From Mycobacteroides saopaulense (lineage in GTDB: Bacteria > Actinomycetota > Actinomycetes > Mycobacteriales > Mycobacteriaceae), in NCBI RefSeq assembly GCF_001456355.1, contig NZ_CP010271.1, positions 4,092,001 to 4,156,000 on the forward strand: a stretch of 64,000 bases of DNA. The letters are read 5' to 3'. The notes below the pieces were generated by a model that saw only the letters and a program-made list of their open reading frames with translations, did not search any database and was not told where the DNA came from. The position numbers and the translations under genes were made by a program. Below, in pieces: positions 34,349 to 42,639 of this stretch (within the stretch, counting starts at the first letter, position 1; every line of letters begins with the position of its first letter).

Positions 34349-35244
34349 TACCGCGCCATGGGAAATGGATCGATATTCGGGCCATTTTTGGTGAGGGTGA
34401 ACTGGTGAACGCTGGTATATCCGGCACGAAACAGGTCCACGCATCCATTCAGATACTTGTCGAATCGTTCGTACACCTCGCGGCCCTGAAGCGCGATGGC
34501 CTCATCGCGATGGGCGCGCAATCGTTCGGCCCAGCATTGCAAGGTCTTGACGTAATGGGGACCGATCTCGTGCAGCCTGCCGACGGTGAATCCGGCCTTC
34601 TGCGCGTGGTGTTCGACCTTACGCACGGAGGGTAGGCGTCCACCGGGAAAGATCTCGGTCATGATGAACTTGGCAAACCGGGCCAGCTCGAAAGTCAGTG
34701 GCAGTCCCAGTTCTTGCACCCGGCGCTCATCGAATGCCGTGATGGTATGCAGAAGCAGCACCCCGTCGTCGGGCAATATGTTCCAGGCCATCGTGAAGAA
34801 GTCGTCATAGCGCTCAAACCCGAAGTGTTCGAAGGCGCCAATGGACACGATGCGGTCGACCTTGGTGTGGAATTCCTCCCAGCCTTGCAACCGGATGTCG
34901 ATGGTTCTCCGGGTAGGAACCTTCCCGAGCTTGTCGATCGCATACTTGCGCTGTTCATCCGAAAGCGTCAGCCCGATGACATTGACGTCGTACTTTTCGA
35001 TGGCCCGTTGCATGCCTGCGCCCCAACCACATCCGACATCGAGCAGCGTCATCCCCGGTTCCAGGCCTAGCTTGCCCAGCGCTAAGTCGAACTTGGAAAT
35101 CTGAGCCTCGTCGGCGCTCGCATCCTCACGTTCGAAATACCCACATGTGTAACCCATTGTGGGGCCCAGGAAGAGCTCATAGAAGGAGTTCGAGATGTCG
35201 TATATGGACGATATCTCGTCGTACTTGGGACTTAAGTTAGGCAT
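34348..35244 (-). CDS. Mycolic acid cyclopropane synthase/methyltransferase family
   Basis: 298 residues. It has YDISNSFYELFLGPTMGYTC, the SAM-binding LLDVGCGWGAGMQRA, GAFEHFGFERYDDFF with the conserved catalytic Glu, and a C-terminal QCWAERLRAHRDEAI, as in CmaA/PcaA/UmaA enzymes. It adds a methylene or methyl group to double bonds of meromycolate chains using S-adenosylmethionine. It lies 60 bp downstream of a desaturase gene, fitting a desaturate-then-modify pair. Exact specificity cannot be read. Confidence 0.85.
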   Translation of the reverse strand: MPNLSPKYDEISSIYDISNSFYELFLGPTMGYTCGYFEREDASADEAQISKFDLALGKLGLEPGMTLLDVGCGWGAGMQRAIEKYDVNVIGLTLSDEQRKYAIDKLGKVPTRRTIDIRLQGWEEFHTKVDRIVSIGAFEHFGFERYDDFFTMAWNILPDDGVLLLHTITAFDERRVQELGLPLTFELARFAKFIMTEIFPGGRLPSVRKVEHHAQKAGFTVGRLHEIGPHYVKTLQCWAERLRAHRDEAIALQGREVYERFDKYLNGCVDLFRAGYTSVHQFTLTKNGPNIDPFPMAR

Positions 35245-35304
35245 TACGCACGGTTCCCATCATTCAGCGCCGCCCCACCGGCGGACAATTGGCGTGGCTG
35301 TGCC

Positions 35305-36303
35305 CTAGGCACTGATCATCTGCACCTTGGCGCCCTGGCGTTCGGCACGTTTGGCTTGGCGTTCCAGGTATTTGGCCTTGACTTCCTCGAAGTCGGAGGC
35401 GGTCTTCTTCAGGTCGCCGATAATGCGGTCGAGATCTTCGCGATACCACTCGGCCTCACTGCTGATGTCGTCGCGATCGAAGATGCGCCACTTGCGCAGC
35501 ACCGGCAGCACCACCTCATCGAGATGCGACTGCGGGTCGTACACCCCGCCGGTGGCGATGGTGACCGCATTGCGGCGAAATCCGGGAATCGTGTAACCGG
35601 GCATGGTGAAGTTGTCGAGCACCTTGTGCACGGCCTTGACCGCTTGATTAGGTGCAATCTCCATGCCTGCGTGCACCATGTTGCGGTAGAAGATCATGTG
35701 CAGGTTCTCGTCGGTCGAGATGCGCTTGAGCAGCTCGTCGGCGATGGGCTCATCGCACGCCTTACCGGTGTTGCGGTGCGACACACGAGTCGCCAACTCC
35801 TGGAACGTCACGTAAACCACTGAGTCGAACAGCTTCTCGGCGAACACCAAATCTCCGCCTTGGCGGTTCTGGCCCGGAGAGAAGCCACGGGTCATCTGCT
35901 CCACGCGCAACTTCTCCAACTCGACCGGATCCACCGAACGGGTCACCACCAGATAGTCACGAATAGCGATCCCGTGCCGGTTCTCCTCAGCGGTCCACCG
36001 ATTCACCCACGTGCCCCACGGCCCGTCCATCGTGAAATTCATCGCGATCTCACGGTGATACGACGGCAGATTGTCCTCGGTCAACAAATTGGTGATCATC
36101 GCCACCTTGGCAACCTCGGAAAGCTTGGACTGCTCCGGATCCCAATCCTGACCACCCAAAGCCTTGTAGTTCTTACCCTCCGACCACGGCACATAATCGT
36201 GCGGATTCCAGTCCTTGGTCACCCCCAGGTGGCGATGGACATTCTCCTCGACAACAGGCTCAAGCTCATGCAAAAGCTCAAGGTCGGTGAATTCCTTCTG
36301 CAT
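35305..36303 (-). CDS. desA1: Acyl-ACP desaturase DesA1-like
   Basis: 332 residues from ATG at 36303 (GTGAGGAAACAG upstream). It has diiron ligands in RWTAEENRHGIAIRDYL and ISTDENLHMIFYR, and conserved YVPWSEGKNYKALGGQDWDP and SHRNTGKACDEPIAD. It closely follows DesA1 (Rv0824c) as I recall it. It is a soluble ferritin-like desaturase that introduces a double bond into acyl-ACP during mycolate synthesis. It could be a DesA1 paralogue, so the symbol is tentative. Confidence 0.85.
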   Translation of the reverse strand: MQKEFTDLELLHELEPVVEENVHRHLGVTKDWNPHDYVPWSEGKNYKALGGQDWDPEQSKLSEVAKVAMITNLLTEDNLPSYHREIAMNFTMDGPWGTWVNRWTAEENRHGIAIRDYLVVTRSVDPVELEKLRVEQMTRGFSPGQNRQGGDLVFAEKLFDSVVYVTFQELATRVSHRNTGKACDEPIADELLKRISTDENLHMIFYRNMVHAGMEIAPNQAVKAVHKVLDNFTMPGYTIPGFRRNAVTIATGGVYDPQSHLDEVVLPVLRKWRIFDRDDISSEAEWYREDLDRIIGDLKKTASDFEEVKAKYLERQAKRAERQGAKVQMISA

Positions 36304-36378
36304 CTGTTTCCTCACGCCGGCCGTGACGATCGGCAACGGCAGACGGCATTCCTTCTCACGAGAATCTCGACATGACGG

Positions 36379-36753
36379 TCAGGGCACATTGAGAGCGGCA
36401 CCGCAGGTGCATCGCTTCGTGTGCTTCCGGCGGATTTGCCACACCGCGTCGACCGTGCGTCCCAGTGCACGGGCAATGTCATCCACAGCCCGCGATCGGT
36501 CGAGCGCATAGGCAATTTCGTGGGAAGACCAGCGAGTCCGGTACGGCGACGGTTCCGGCGTCTCGAATCGCTGCTCCCACACCCGGTCGGCGCGCGCGTT
36601 CAGCTGTTCCCAGCGAGTGGTCTCGGCTTCTCCGATCCACCGCAGACGCGCTGTTTCCGCCGTATGACACGTTTCGCACCGGCACCCAGCCTGAAATCCC
36701 GCTGCACCATGCGTTGTCACTCCCGCCGACACCATGGGGGAACTGTAAGACAT
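36379..36753 (-). CDS. Small Cys/His-motif plus Myb-like HTH protein (copy 2)
   Basis: 124 residues (or 118 from the internal ATG at 36735). It is a paralogue of the 24.5 kb gene: HGAAGFQAGCRCETCHTAET, then TTRWEQLNARADRVWEQ, then the HTH RWSSHEIAYALDRSRAVDDI and ARALGRTVDAVWQIR. An extra C-terminal Cys pair (RCTCGAAL) is absent in copy 1. A 13-bp palindrome lies one base before its start codon. Probably DNA binding; unknown target. Confidence 0.6.
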   Translation of the reverse strand: MSYSSPMVSAGVTTHGAAGFQAGCRCETCHTAETARLRWIGEAETTRWEQLNARADRVWEQRFETPEPSPYRTRWSSHEIAYALDRSRAVDDIARALGRTVDAVWQIRRKHTKRCTCGAALNVP

Positions 36754-36754
36754 A

Positions 36755-36767
36755 CTGTCTCAGACAG
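36755..36767. promoter_or_regulatory. CTGTCT-C-AGACAG palindrome upstream of copy 2
   Basis: A perfect 6-bp inverted repeat around one base, immediately upstream of the start at 36753. It could be an autoregulatory operator, or it may mean translation starts at the internal ATG (36735). The rest of the interval to 37044 (277 bp) holds a short AT-rich run near 36905-36940 and nothing else I can name. Confidence 0.4.
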
Positions 36768-37044
36768 CAAGAGGTAGTCGCATCGTCACGAATGCGAATT
36801 CGATCCAAGCATCCCCTGCGTAAAGAAGATCGCCCAGGACCGCACGCTGCGCCTGGACGGGCACCATCGCCCCGGTGCGGTCGCCGTCAGCGTCCCCGAT
36901 GTGTCTTATATCCGTTGATAAATAACAGATTTCATGAATACCACCGCGTGCCCAACGTGTGACGCACACGGTCATCGACCCTCATGCCAGCGGCTCAGCA
37001 CACCGCCAGCAATCTGGCCCAGACGGTTTGCGTACCGGCAGCTA

Positions 37045-37821
37045 TCAGGCCGTGGCCGCGGCCCCATACAACGGCAGGTCCACCTCGTGTCCGAGCACCA
37101 GTTCGGCGAAACGCTCGATGACTTGCTGGTGGTACATGTTGACAAGGTCTTCGAAAAGGGCCAGCTGGGACTGGGTGGGGCCGGCCTCGGTTTTCCGCGC
37201 GGCCACAAAGGCACGCCACACCAACACGCGTACGTCCGGCGCATCCGGATAATAGGCGGCGAGCGCCTCGGGCAGGCTCAGGATCATCGCGCCTATCGAG
37301 TTCAACACCGCCTTCCGGAAGGGTTGGTGGAGTGCTGACAGCACGTGGCGGATGATGCCCAATTCCTTCTCGAACATTGCCGGGTAGTCCGGATCATTCA
37401 GCTGGGTAATTGATTCCAGCTCATCTACATCGTTCTCAAGAGCAGTCAAGTCCGGCTGCTCGTCGAGCGTCGCGTAGGTGATGAGCGATTCCAACACAAT
37501 CGCGCGTTCCATGTCGACCGCGTCCCGGAACATTTCAAAGACCTCGTCGGGCGCCTGCGAGAGTCTGAACACGTAACCACCGACGTCCGCGCCCGCCCCG
37601 TCGCGAAGGTCGCAAATCACGAATCCACGCGCACGCTGGGCGGCGACGATCCCCATCGCTTCCAGCCGTCCGAGAACCAGTTGCGCCGTCGCACGATTCA
37701 CGTCGAACTCATCGGCGACCTGACGGACGGACAGCATGAGATCACCGGGTGCGTACTCCCCGCCCACCACGCGGCGCGCCAACTCGTCGGCAATGTCGGC
37801 CACTACCGTCTTCGATTCCAT
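37045..37821 (-). CDS. GntR/FadR family transcriptional regulator
   Basis: 258 residues from ATG at 37821. The winged HTH is ADELARRVVGGEYAPGDLML with VRQVADEFDVNRATAQLVLG. The C-terminal helical FCD-type domain has MFRDAVDMERAIVLESLITY and HVLSAL. FadR-type proteins respond to small carboxylates or acyl-CoA. It is divergent from the UbiB-like kinase with 150 bp between, so it may control that gene and itself. Confidence 0.8.
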   Translation of the reverse strand: MESKTVVADIADELARRVVGGEYAPGDLMLSVRQVADEFDVNRATAQLVLGRLEAMGIVAAQRARGFVICDLRDGAGADVGGYVFRLSQAPDEVFEMFRDAVDMERAIVLESLITYATLDEQPDLTALENDVDELESITQLNDPDYPAMFEKELGIIRHVLSALHQPFRKAVLNSIGAMILSLPEALAAYYPDAPDVRVLVWRAFVAARKTEAGPTQSQLALFEDLVNMYHQQVIERFAELVLGHEVDLPLYGAAATA

Positions 37822-37939
37822 CACCCCGCCTCTCGCACTCCAAATGCTCAAACCGTCTCGGACAGCATAGTCGGGTGGCTCACGGGACTTGACGGGATGA
37901 GACAAGGACCAGACACTGATCTCGAATTAGCTGACATGT

Positions 37940-37954
37940 AGCGCGCTGCGCGCT
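37940..37954. promoter_or_regulatory. AGCGCGC-T-GCGCGCT palindrome in kinase leader
   Basis: A perfect 15-bp inverted repeat, 17 bp before the kinase ATG and just ahead of its GAGG ribosome site. It may be an operator for the GntR protein or a hairpin limiting translation. GC-only composition makes chance more likely than for other dyads here. Confidence 0.35.
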
Positions 37955-37971
37955 GTTCCCTGAGGTAGGTC

Positions 37972-39381
37972 ATGCTCGATCGGCACCGAGGCAAAGTAGT
38001 ACCGCTGTTCTCACGGCGGGCCACCGAGGCTTCTACTGGCCGCGTGCCCGCGCGCCTGCCCGTACGCAATGCAAAGCTGGCCACACTCCCCGCCGCCTAC
38101 GCGGCCCGCCGCGTAGGCGGGGTGGGCAAGCGTTTCCTCGGCCGCTCGGCCGAGGAAATCGGCCGCGACATACAAATACGCACCGCGCAACATGTGTTCG
38201 AGATCCTCGGTGAGTTGCGCGGGGGTGCCCAAAAGCTCGGCCAGATCCTGGCGCTCACCGAACTGAGGTTGCCCAGCGAGCTGGCCGAGCCCTATAGGGT
38301 CACGCTGAGCAAGCTGCAGGATTCCGGACCGTCCATGCTGCCGTCCCTCGTGCACGAGACCATGGCGGCCAATATGGGCGCGGGTTGGCGTCAATCCTTC
38401 AGCGCGTTCGACTCATCGCGGGCGGCGGCCGCCTCGATCGGGCAGGTTCACCGTGCGGTGTGGCATGACGGCACACCGGTGGCGGTCAAAGTGATGTATC
38501 CGGGAGTGCGCGAGGCACTGCTCAATGAGCTCGGCCAGCTTCGCTCCATGGCGCCCATGGTTGGGGTCGCTTTCCCGGGCGGCGATGTCCGATCGGCAAT
38601 CGATGCGCTCTGTGACTACGTCGGCGAGGAACTCAATTTCCGACAGGAGGCGCACTATCAACGCGCGTTCGCCGCTGCGTACGCCGACGACGCGGAGTTC
38701 GTGGTACCTCGGGTCATCGAGCAGCAGCGCGACGTGCTGATCAGCGAATGGGTGGACGCTGTACCGCTGAATCAACTGATACGCAATGGATCCCAGGAAG
38801 ATCGCAACCGCGCGGCAACGCAGATCCTTCGCTTCGTCATGACGAGCTTCGGCCGCAGCGGATATCTGTACGGGGACCCGCATCCCGGCAACTTCCGGCT
38901 GCTTCCCGACGGGCGGCTCGGTGTTGTCGACTTCGGAGCCTGTTCGACATATCCCAACGGTTTCGTGGAACTCGTTCACGATCTGGGAGAGGCAATCCTC
39001 AACGGTGACAACGACGATCTCGACTCCGCGCTCCGCAAGCACGGATTTGTGGCGCCGGGCCAAGAGCTCAACGGCCCAGCCATTGTCGAGGCCATCTCGC
39101 CGTTCCGCGCGCTGTTCCTCGCACCCGAGGCGCACCTGAGCCGAGCGTGGTTCGCCGGCCAGGTCAACAGCCTCGCGCAACCCCGGCTATCCAACGTCGC
39201 ACGTCAGATGACATTGCGGGGTGAACTGATCCCGACCACACGCGTCCTCATTGTCCTGCTCGGCACCCTCAGCCAATTGGAATGCGTGGTGCCGCTACGC
39301 GACGAGGTCGTGTCCGGATGGACGGGGCTGGCCGACGTGTTGCAGCGCTATCTGGCACGCACCGAATCGGTTGGCCCATAG
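37972..39381 (+). CDS. ABC1/UbiB-type atypical kinase
   Basis: 469 residues. Family motifs: KxGQ in LRGGAQKLGQILALTELRLP, the Ala-rich loop AAASIGQVHRAVWHDGTPVA with the ATP-site Lys in VAVKVMYPG, ELNFRQEAHYQRAF, and the metal-binding YGDPHPGNFRLLPDG. These proteins act as ATPases assisting lipid/quinone metabolism, mostly membrane-associated. TGAGGTAGGTC precedes the ATG. Confidence 0.88.
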   Translation: MLDRHRGKVVPLFSRRATEASTGRVPARLPVRNAKLATLPAAYAARRVGGVGKRFLGRSAEEIGRDIQIRTAQHVFEILGELRGGAQKLGQILALTELRLPSELAEPYRVTLSKLQDSGPSMLPSLVHETMAANMGAGWRQSFSAFDSSRAAAASIGQVHRAVWHDGTPVAVKVMYPGVREALLNELGQLRSMAPMVGVAFPGGDVRSAIDALCDYVGEELNFRQEAHYQRAFAAAYADDAEFVVPRVIEQQRDVLISEWVDAVPLNQLIRNGSQEDRNRAATQILRFVMTSFGRSGYLYGDPHPGNFRLLPDGRLGVVDFGACSTYPNGFVELVHDLGEAILNGDNDDLDSALRKHGFVAPGQELNGPAIVEAISPFRALFLAPEAHLSRAWFAGQVNSLAQPRLSNVARQMTLRGELIPTTRVLIVLLGTLSQLECVVPLRDEVVSGWTGLADVLQRYLARTESVGP

Positions 39382-39420
39382 CGGTATCGGCGCAAAGGAT
39401 TAACGACCATCGGGCAGTGG

Positions 39421-40578
39421 TCAACCGATCCGGTACTCGGTACGGCGTTCGATGCTGTAGGCGCCAAGTGAGTCACCTCGCTTGACGCGATACATTGCGT
39501 TGTCGGCCTTGATCAGCAGATCGGCAACAGCAGCTACCAACGAGCTGTCCGGGAGATCACCGAGCCGTGAGAGTGCCTCGGAGGCAACGCCCACACTGGA
39601 GTTCACCGGTATCTCGTCGCCGCCGCTGTCCATCGCGTCCTGCACCACCTGGTGGTAGTTGAGGACCTCGTCGGAACAGACAATCGCGACCACACCGAAC
39701 TCGTCGCCACCGAGCCTGGCCAAGAACCTATCTGGCCCCTGCAACGCCTGCAGTTGTCGTGCGGTACGACGCAAAACCTCGTCACCAACACCATGTCCGT
39801 AGGTGTCGTTGATCGATTTGAACTCGTCAAGATCGATGACCGCAACGACGATGTGTCTGTTCCTGGCATCGCCGGTCCACTTCTCGCATGCTTCTTGAAG
39901 ACCCCGCCGGTTCAGCAGCCCGGTCAGATCGTCGTGACGCGCAAGGTGGTCTCTGTCGTCGGCGTGGGTGGCGAACTGCGCCATACCGCCGTAGATGACC
40001 CAAGCCGCAATCAGGTTGGCCAAGATCACCGTGGCCACGATCGTGATCAGCGCCGGGGCGTTGGAGTCACCTCGGAAAACGGCTCCTCCCACCGCCAACG
40101 CGGTGGCGACGACCGTGACAGCGCTTTGTATCGCCACCGCGGTGCGACCGTGAAACACGAACGTATAGGTGTTGGCAGCCACTAACCACGCCAGTTTGAC
40201 GAAGGCGATCCCGCTCGTCGTCACCACGCAGATGCCGATCACAATCGACACATCGCAATACGCCACGTACGCAAGAGACTCCAGGTAAGTAGCCGGCTTC
40301 TTGAGTGCGTAGCGCACACCCCAGAGGAATCCCGGAATTGAAATGCCCAGGCACAGAAAAGGAACCGTCGACATTCCCGAGAAGGCCAGGGAAATCGCCG
40401 CCGCCGCAATGCCCGTCACGCACACAGCGGTCAAGACCGCAACGGCACGCCGCAAGTGGATGCGCTCCAGAATCTCACTGCTGGTGGCGTAGATCTGCGC
40501 TCCCCGACGAGCGTCACCCATGGCCGCACACTCCCGTTCATCCCGTCGAACACTGCGCGCTGGCCCGGCAACGGTCAT
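39421..40578 (-). CDS. Membrane diguanylate cyclase (GGDEF)
   Basis: 385 residues, or 366 from ATG at 40521, which has a better ribosome site (GGGAG). Six hydrophobic segments (about 45-215) form a MASE-like sensor, followed by HDDLTGLLNRRGL and RLGGDEFGVVAIV. The active site is intact, so it should make c-di-GMP from two GTP. The RxxD inhibitory site expected just before GGDEF is not present (PDRFLARL). No EAL domain is attached. Confidence 0.85.
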   Translation of the reverse strand: MTVAGPARSVRRDERECAAMGDARRGAQIYATSSEILERIHLRRAVAVLTAVCVTGIAAAAISLAFSGMSTVPFLCLGISIPGFLWGVRYALKKPATYLESLAYVAYCDVSIVIGICVVTTSGIAFVKLAWLVAANTYTFVFHGRTAVAIQSAVTVVATALAVGGAVFRGDSNAPALITIVATVILANLIAAWVIYGGMAQFATHADDRDHLARHDDLTGLLNRRGLQEACEKWTGDARNRHIVVAVIDLDEFKSINDTYGHGVGDEVLRRTARQLQALQGPDRFLARLGGDEFGVVAIVCSDEVLNYHQVVQDAMDSGGDEIPVNSSVGVASEALSRLGDLPDSSLVAAVADLLIKADNAMYRVKRGDSLGAYSIERRTEYRIG

Positions 40579-40781
40579 GCGACAGCTACCGCCGTAAACA
40601 TCTCACAGATTTGGTCAACGCCGTGTGCCTATTAGAACAGCAGAGAGTTGCGGCGACACGCTTTTCCCGGCGTGGCATGCACCCCGGAGTCGGTCACGAG
40701 CACCGCTGACGCACATGCCACCGCGAGAAGTCTCACGCCACGAATCAACCCCACATCGGGTTCGATCGCGGAGAAAACCGG

Positions 40782-41192
40782 TCAGGCCCCGGCTTCCTCC
40801 GGCACGTCGTGGCGCACCACGCGAACCTTGCCGCGCGGCAGGCTGGCCACATATCCGTGGTACTTGCCATAGATCTCCCACGCCGTGTCGAAGTCGTGAT
40901 GCGGCACGTCGATCACGTGGTCATCGGAGAACTCCATGTGCAAATCGCCTTTGTCGTTCCACCTGGCCTCGGTGCATGTAGAACCCGAGATGCTGAAGAG
41001 CGGACGCTCCTCATCCAGGATCGCCTTCGGATCGACACAGACGATTTCCCGCGGCCACCTCCCCGCAGGGGGAAGCGTGAGCCACATCGGCACGGCGATA
41101 ACCACCTCGTTGTAGTCACCAAGACTGATTACCAATCCGTCACGGAACATGATCCGCTGAACTGGACAGCCCTCAATCCATGCTTCGGACAT
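40782..41192 (-). CDS. DUF6188-type protein
   Basis: 136 residues from ATG at 41192. It is soluble and beta-rich, with FRDGLVISLGDYNEVVIAVP and a Trp/Asp-rich middle (EARWNDKGDLHMEFSDDHVI) ending HDFDTAWEIYGKYHGYVASL. This is a small actinobacterial family of unknown function. The start is uncertain because the GAAGG ribosome-like site lies only two bases ahead. Confidence 0.6.
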   Translation of the reverse strand: MSEAWIEGCPVQRIMFRDGLVISLGDYNEVVIAVPMWLTLPPAGRWPREIVCVDPKAILDEERPLFSISGSTCTEARWNDKGDLHMEFSDDHVIDVPHHDFDTAWEIYGKYHGYVASLPRGKVRVVRHDVPEEAGA

Positions 41193-41251
41193 ACCTTCAC
41201 TCTGAACCCGCCTCTCAGCTAGCACAAGGGGTTGACGGCACAAGTTTTATT

Positions 41252-41327
41252 GTCGAAACTAGTCGAAACGTAAACGTTATTTGTGCTGCCCACAGACCGT
41301 CGGCAGCACACTGTTTTGCTTGTTTTT
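41252..41327. promoter_or_regulatory. AT-rich divergent region with repeats and a hairpin
   Basis: GTCGAAAC is repeated at 41252-41259 and 41262-41269, followed by AACGT-AA-ACGTT (41267-41278). A perfect 9-bp stem, TGTGCTGCC (41282-41290) with GGCAGCACA (41302-41310), is followed by CTGTTTTGCTTGTTTTT. On the plus strand this looks like an intrinsic terminator, yet no gene precedes it. It could end a short RNA or attenuate the hydrolase leader. Confidence 0.45.
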
Positions 41328-41454
41328 CACGTCTTTTTGCTGAACCACACGAGCACGACGGCTTTATCGTCTTGGCGAACGAATTTCTCCTGGGTGCCCT
41401 AACATTCGCTATGAGCTAGCAGCGTGGCTAGCACCGCGGCGAAAGGGCCACCCC

Positions 41455-42639
41455 ATGACAGCGGAGCTATCGGAAGATATCGGACAGCCGCGAATCACTC
41501 CGCGCCCAGCGCCCACCGATCGTCCTCAGCTGCCCCGGCCGGTCGATCTGACGCTGCGGGAACGTGCCATGGTCGAGACCTCTGCGCTCACCGATATCGC
41601 CCTTCGCACCGTCGGCGCGCTTTCCGTGATGGGAGTCGTGGCCCCAAGCCTGCTCATCGACCGCGAGTTCGTGGCACGCGAGCGCGACAACCTGGCCTTC
41701 TACGGTGAACTTGCCGCGATGGGTGACGCAGACCTGTCCTTCCCCGCACCGCAGACCACGCCGGTCGTCTTCTCACGCCCCGCAGGTCCCGTCGCGCAGG
41801 CACTGGCCAAGGGCACCGTGGAGAACCTGGATTTCGAGAGTCCTTACGAAGCACGCAATCCCGCCTATCGGGACTATTGGAAGCGCTTCCCGCACAACAG
41901 TGTCGCGCGTGCCCAGCATTGGCGTCACGACGACGGCCCGCGTCCCACCCTGTGCGTGATCCATGGGTTCTTCGGATCGCCGTACCTACTCAACGGAGTG
42001 TTCTTCGCGCTGCCCTGGTTCTTCCGCAACGGATACGACATCTTGTTGTACACCTTGCCTTTTCATGGCCGGCGAGCCGAGAAGTACTCGCCGTTCAGCG
42101 GGTCCGGATACTTCAGCCATGGCTTCACCGGTTTCTCCGAGTCGATGTGTCAGGCCGTGCACGACTTCCGGATCTTCGTGAACTACCTGCGCGGCACCGG
42201 AGTCGAAAGGATCGGACTCACCGGCCTGTCGCTCGGCGGCTACACCACCGGATTGATCTCCACCGTGGAGCGCCGGATCGACGTCACCATTCCCAATGTT
42301 CCTGTGGTGGATGTGAAATCGCTTCTGCACAGCTGGGTTCCGGCCGAACACACGATCAAACTCGCCGCCAGGCTCGGTCACCTCGACCACAACCAGCTCG
42401 ACGGCGCGCTCTCCTACTCCTCTCCCCTCACCTACCAGCCGGTGGTGCCAAAGGAGCGGCGACTCATCATCACCGGACTCGGCGATCGACTAGCACCCCC
42501 GGAGCAAGCCGAAATGCTCTGGGAGCACTGGGATCGTTGTGCCCTGCACTGGTTCCCGGGAAACCACATCCTGCATGTGAACCAGGGTGATTACCTACGC
42601 CGAATGACCGGATTCCTCGACCGGCATCTGAACGCCTAG
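41455..42639 (+). CDS. Alpha/beta hydrolase (ABHD18-like)
   Basis: 394 residues with AAAGGG eight bases upstream. After a 140-residue N-terminal extension come the oxyanion turn CVIHGFFGSPYLLNGV, nucleophile Ser in IGLTGLSLGGYTTGL, and the final His in WFPGNHILHVNQ. The substrate is unknown; esters or lipids are likely. It converges on the methyltransferase gene, and their stop codons share CTAG (42636-42639). Confidence 0.75.
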   Translation: MTAELSEDIGQPRITPRPAPTDRPQLPRPVDLTLRERAMVETSALTDIALRTVGALSVMGVVAPSLLIDREFVARERDNLAFYGELAAMGDADLSFPAPQTTPVVFSRPAGPVAQALAKGTVENLDFESPYEARNPAYRDYWKRFPHNSVARAQHWRHDDGPRPTLCVIHGFFGSPYLLNGVFFALPWFFRNGYDILLYTLPFHGRRAEKYSPFSGSGYFSHGFTGFSESMCQAVHDFRIFVNYLRGTGVERIGLTGLSLGGYTTGLISTVERRIDVTIPNVPVVDVKSLLHSWVPAEHTIKLAARLGHLDHNQLDGALSYSSPLTYQPVVPKERRLIITGLGDRLAPPEQAEMLWEHWDRCALHWFPGNHILHVNQGDYLRRMTGFLDRHLNA

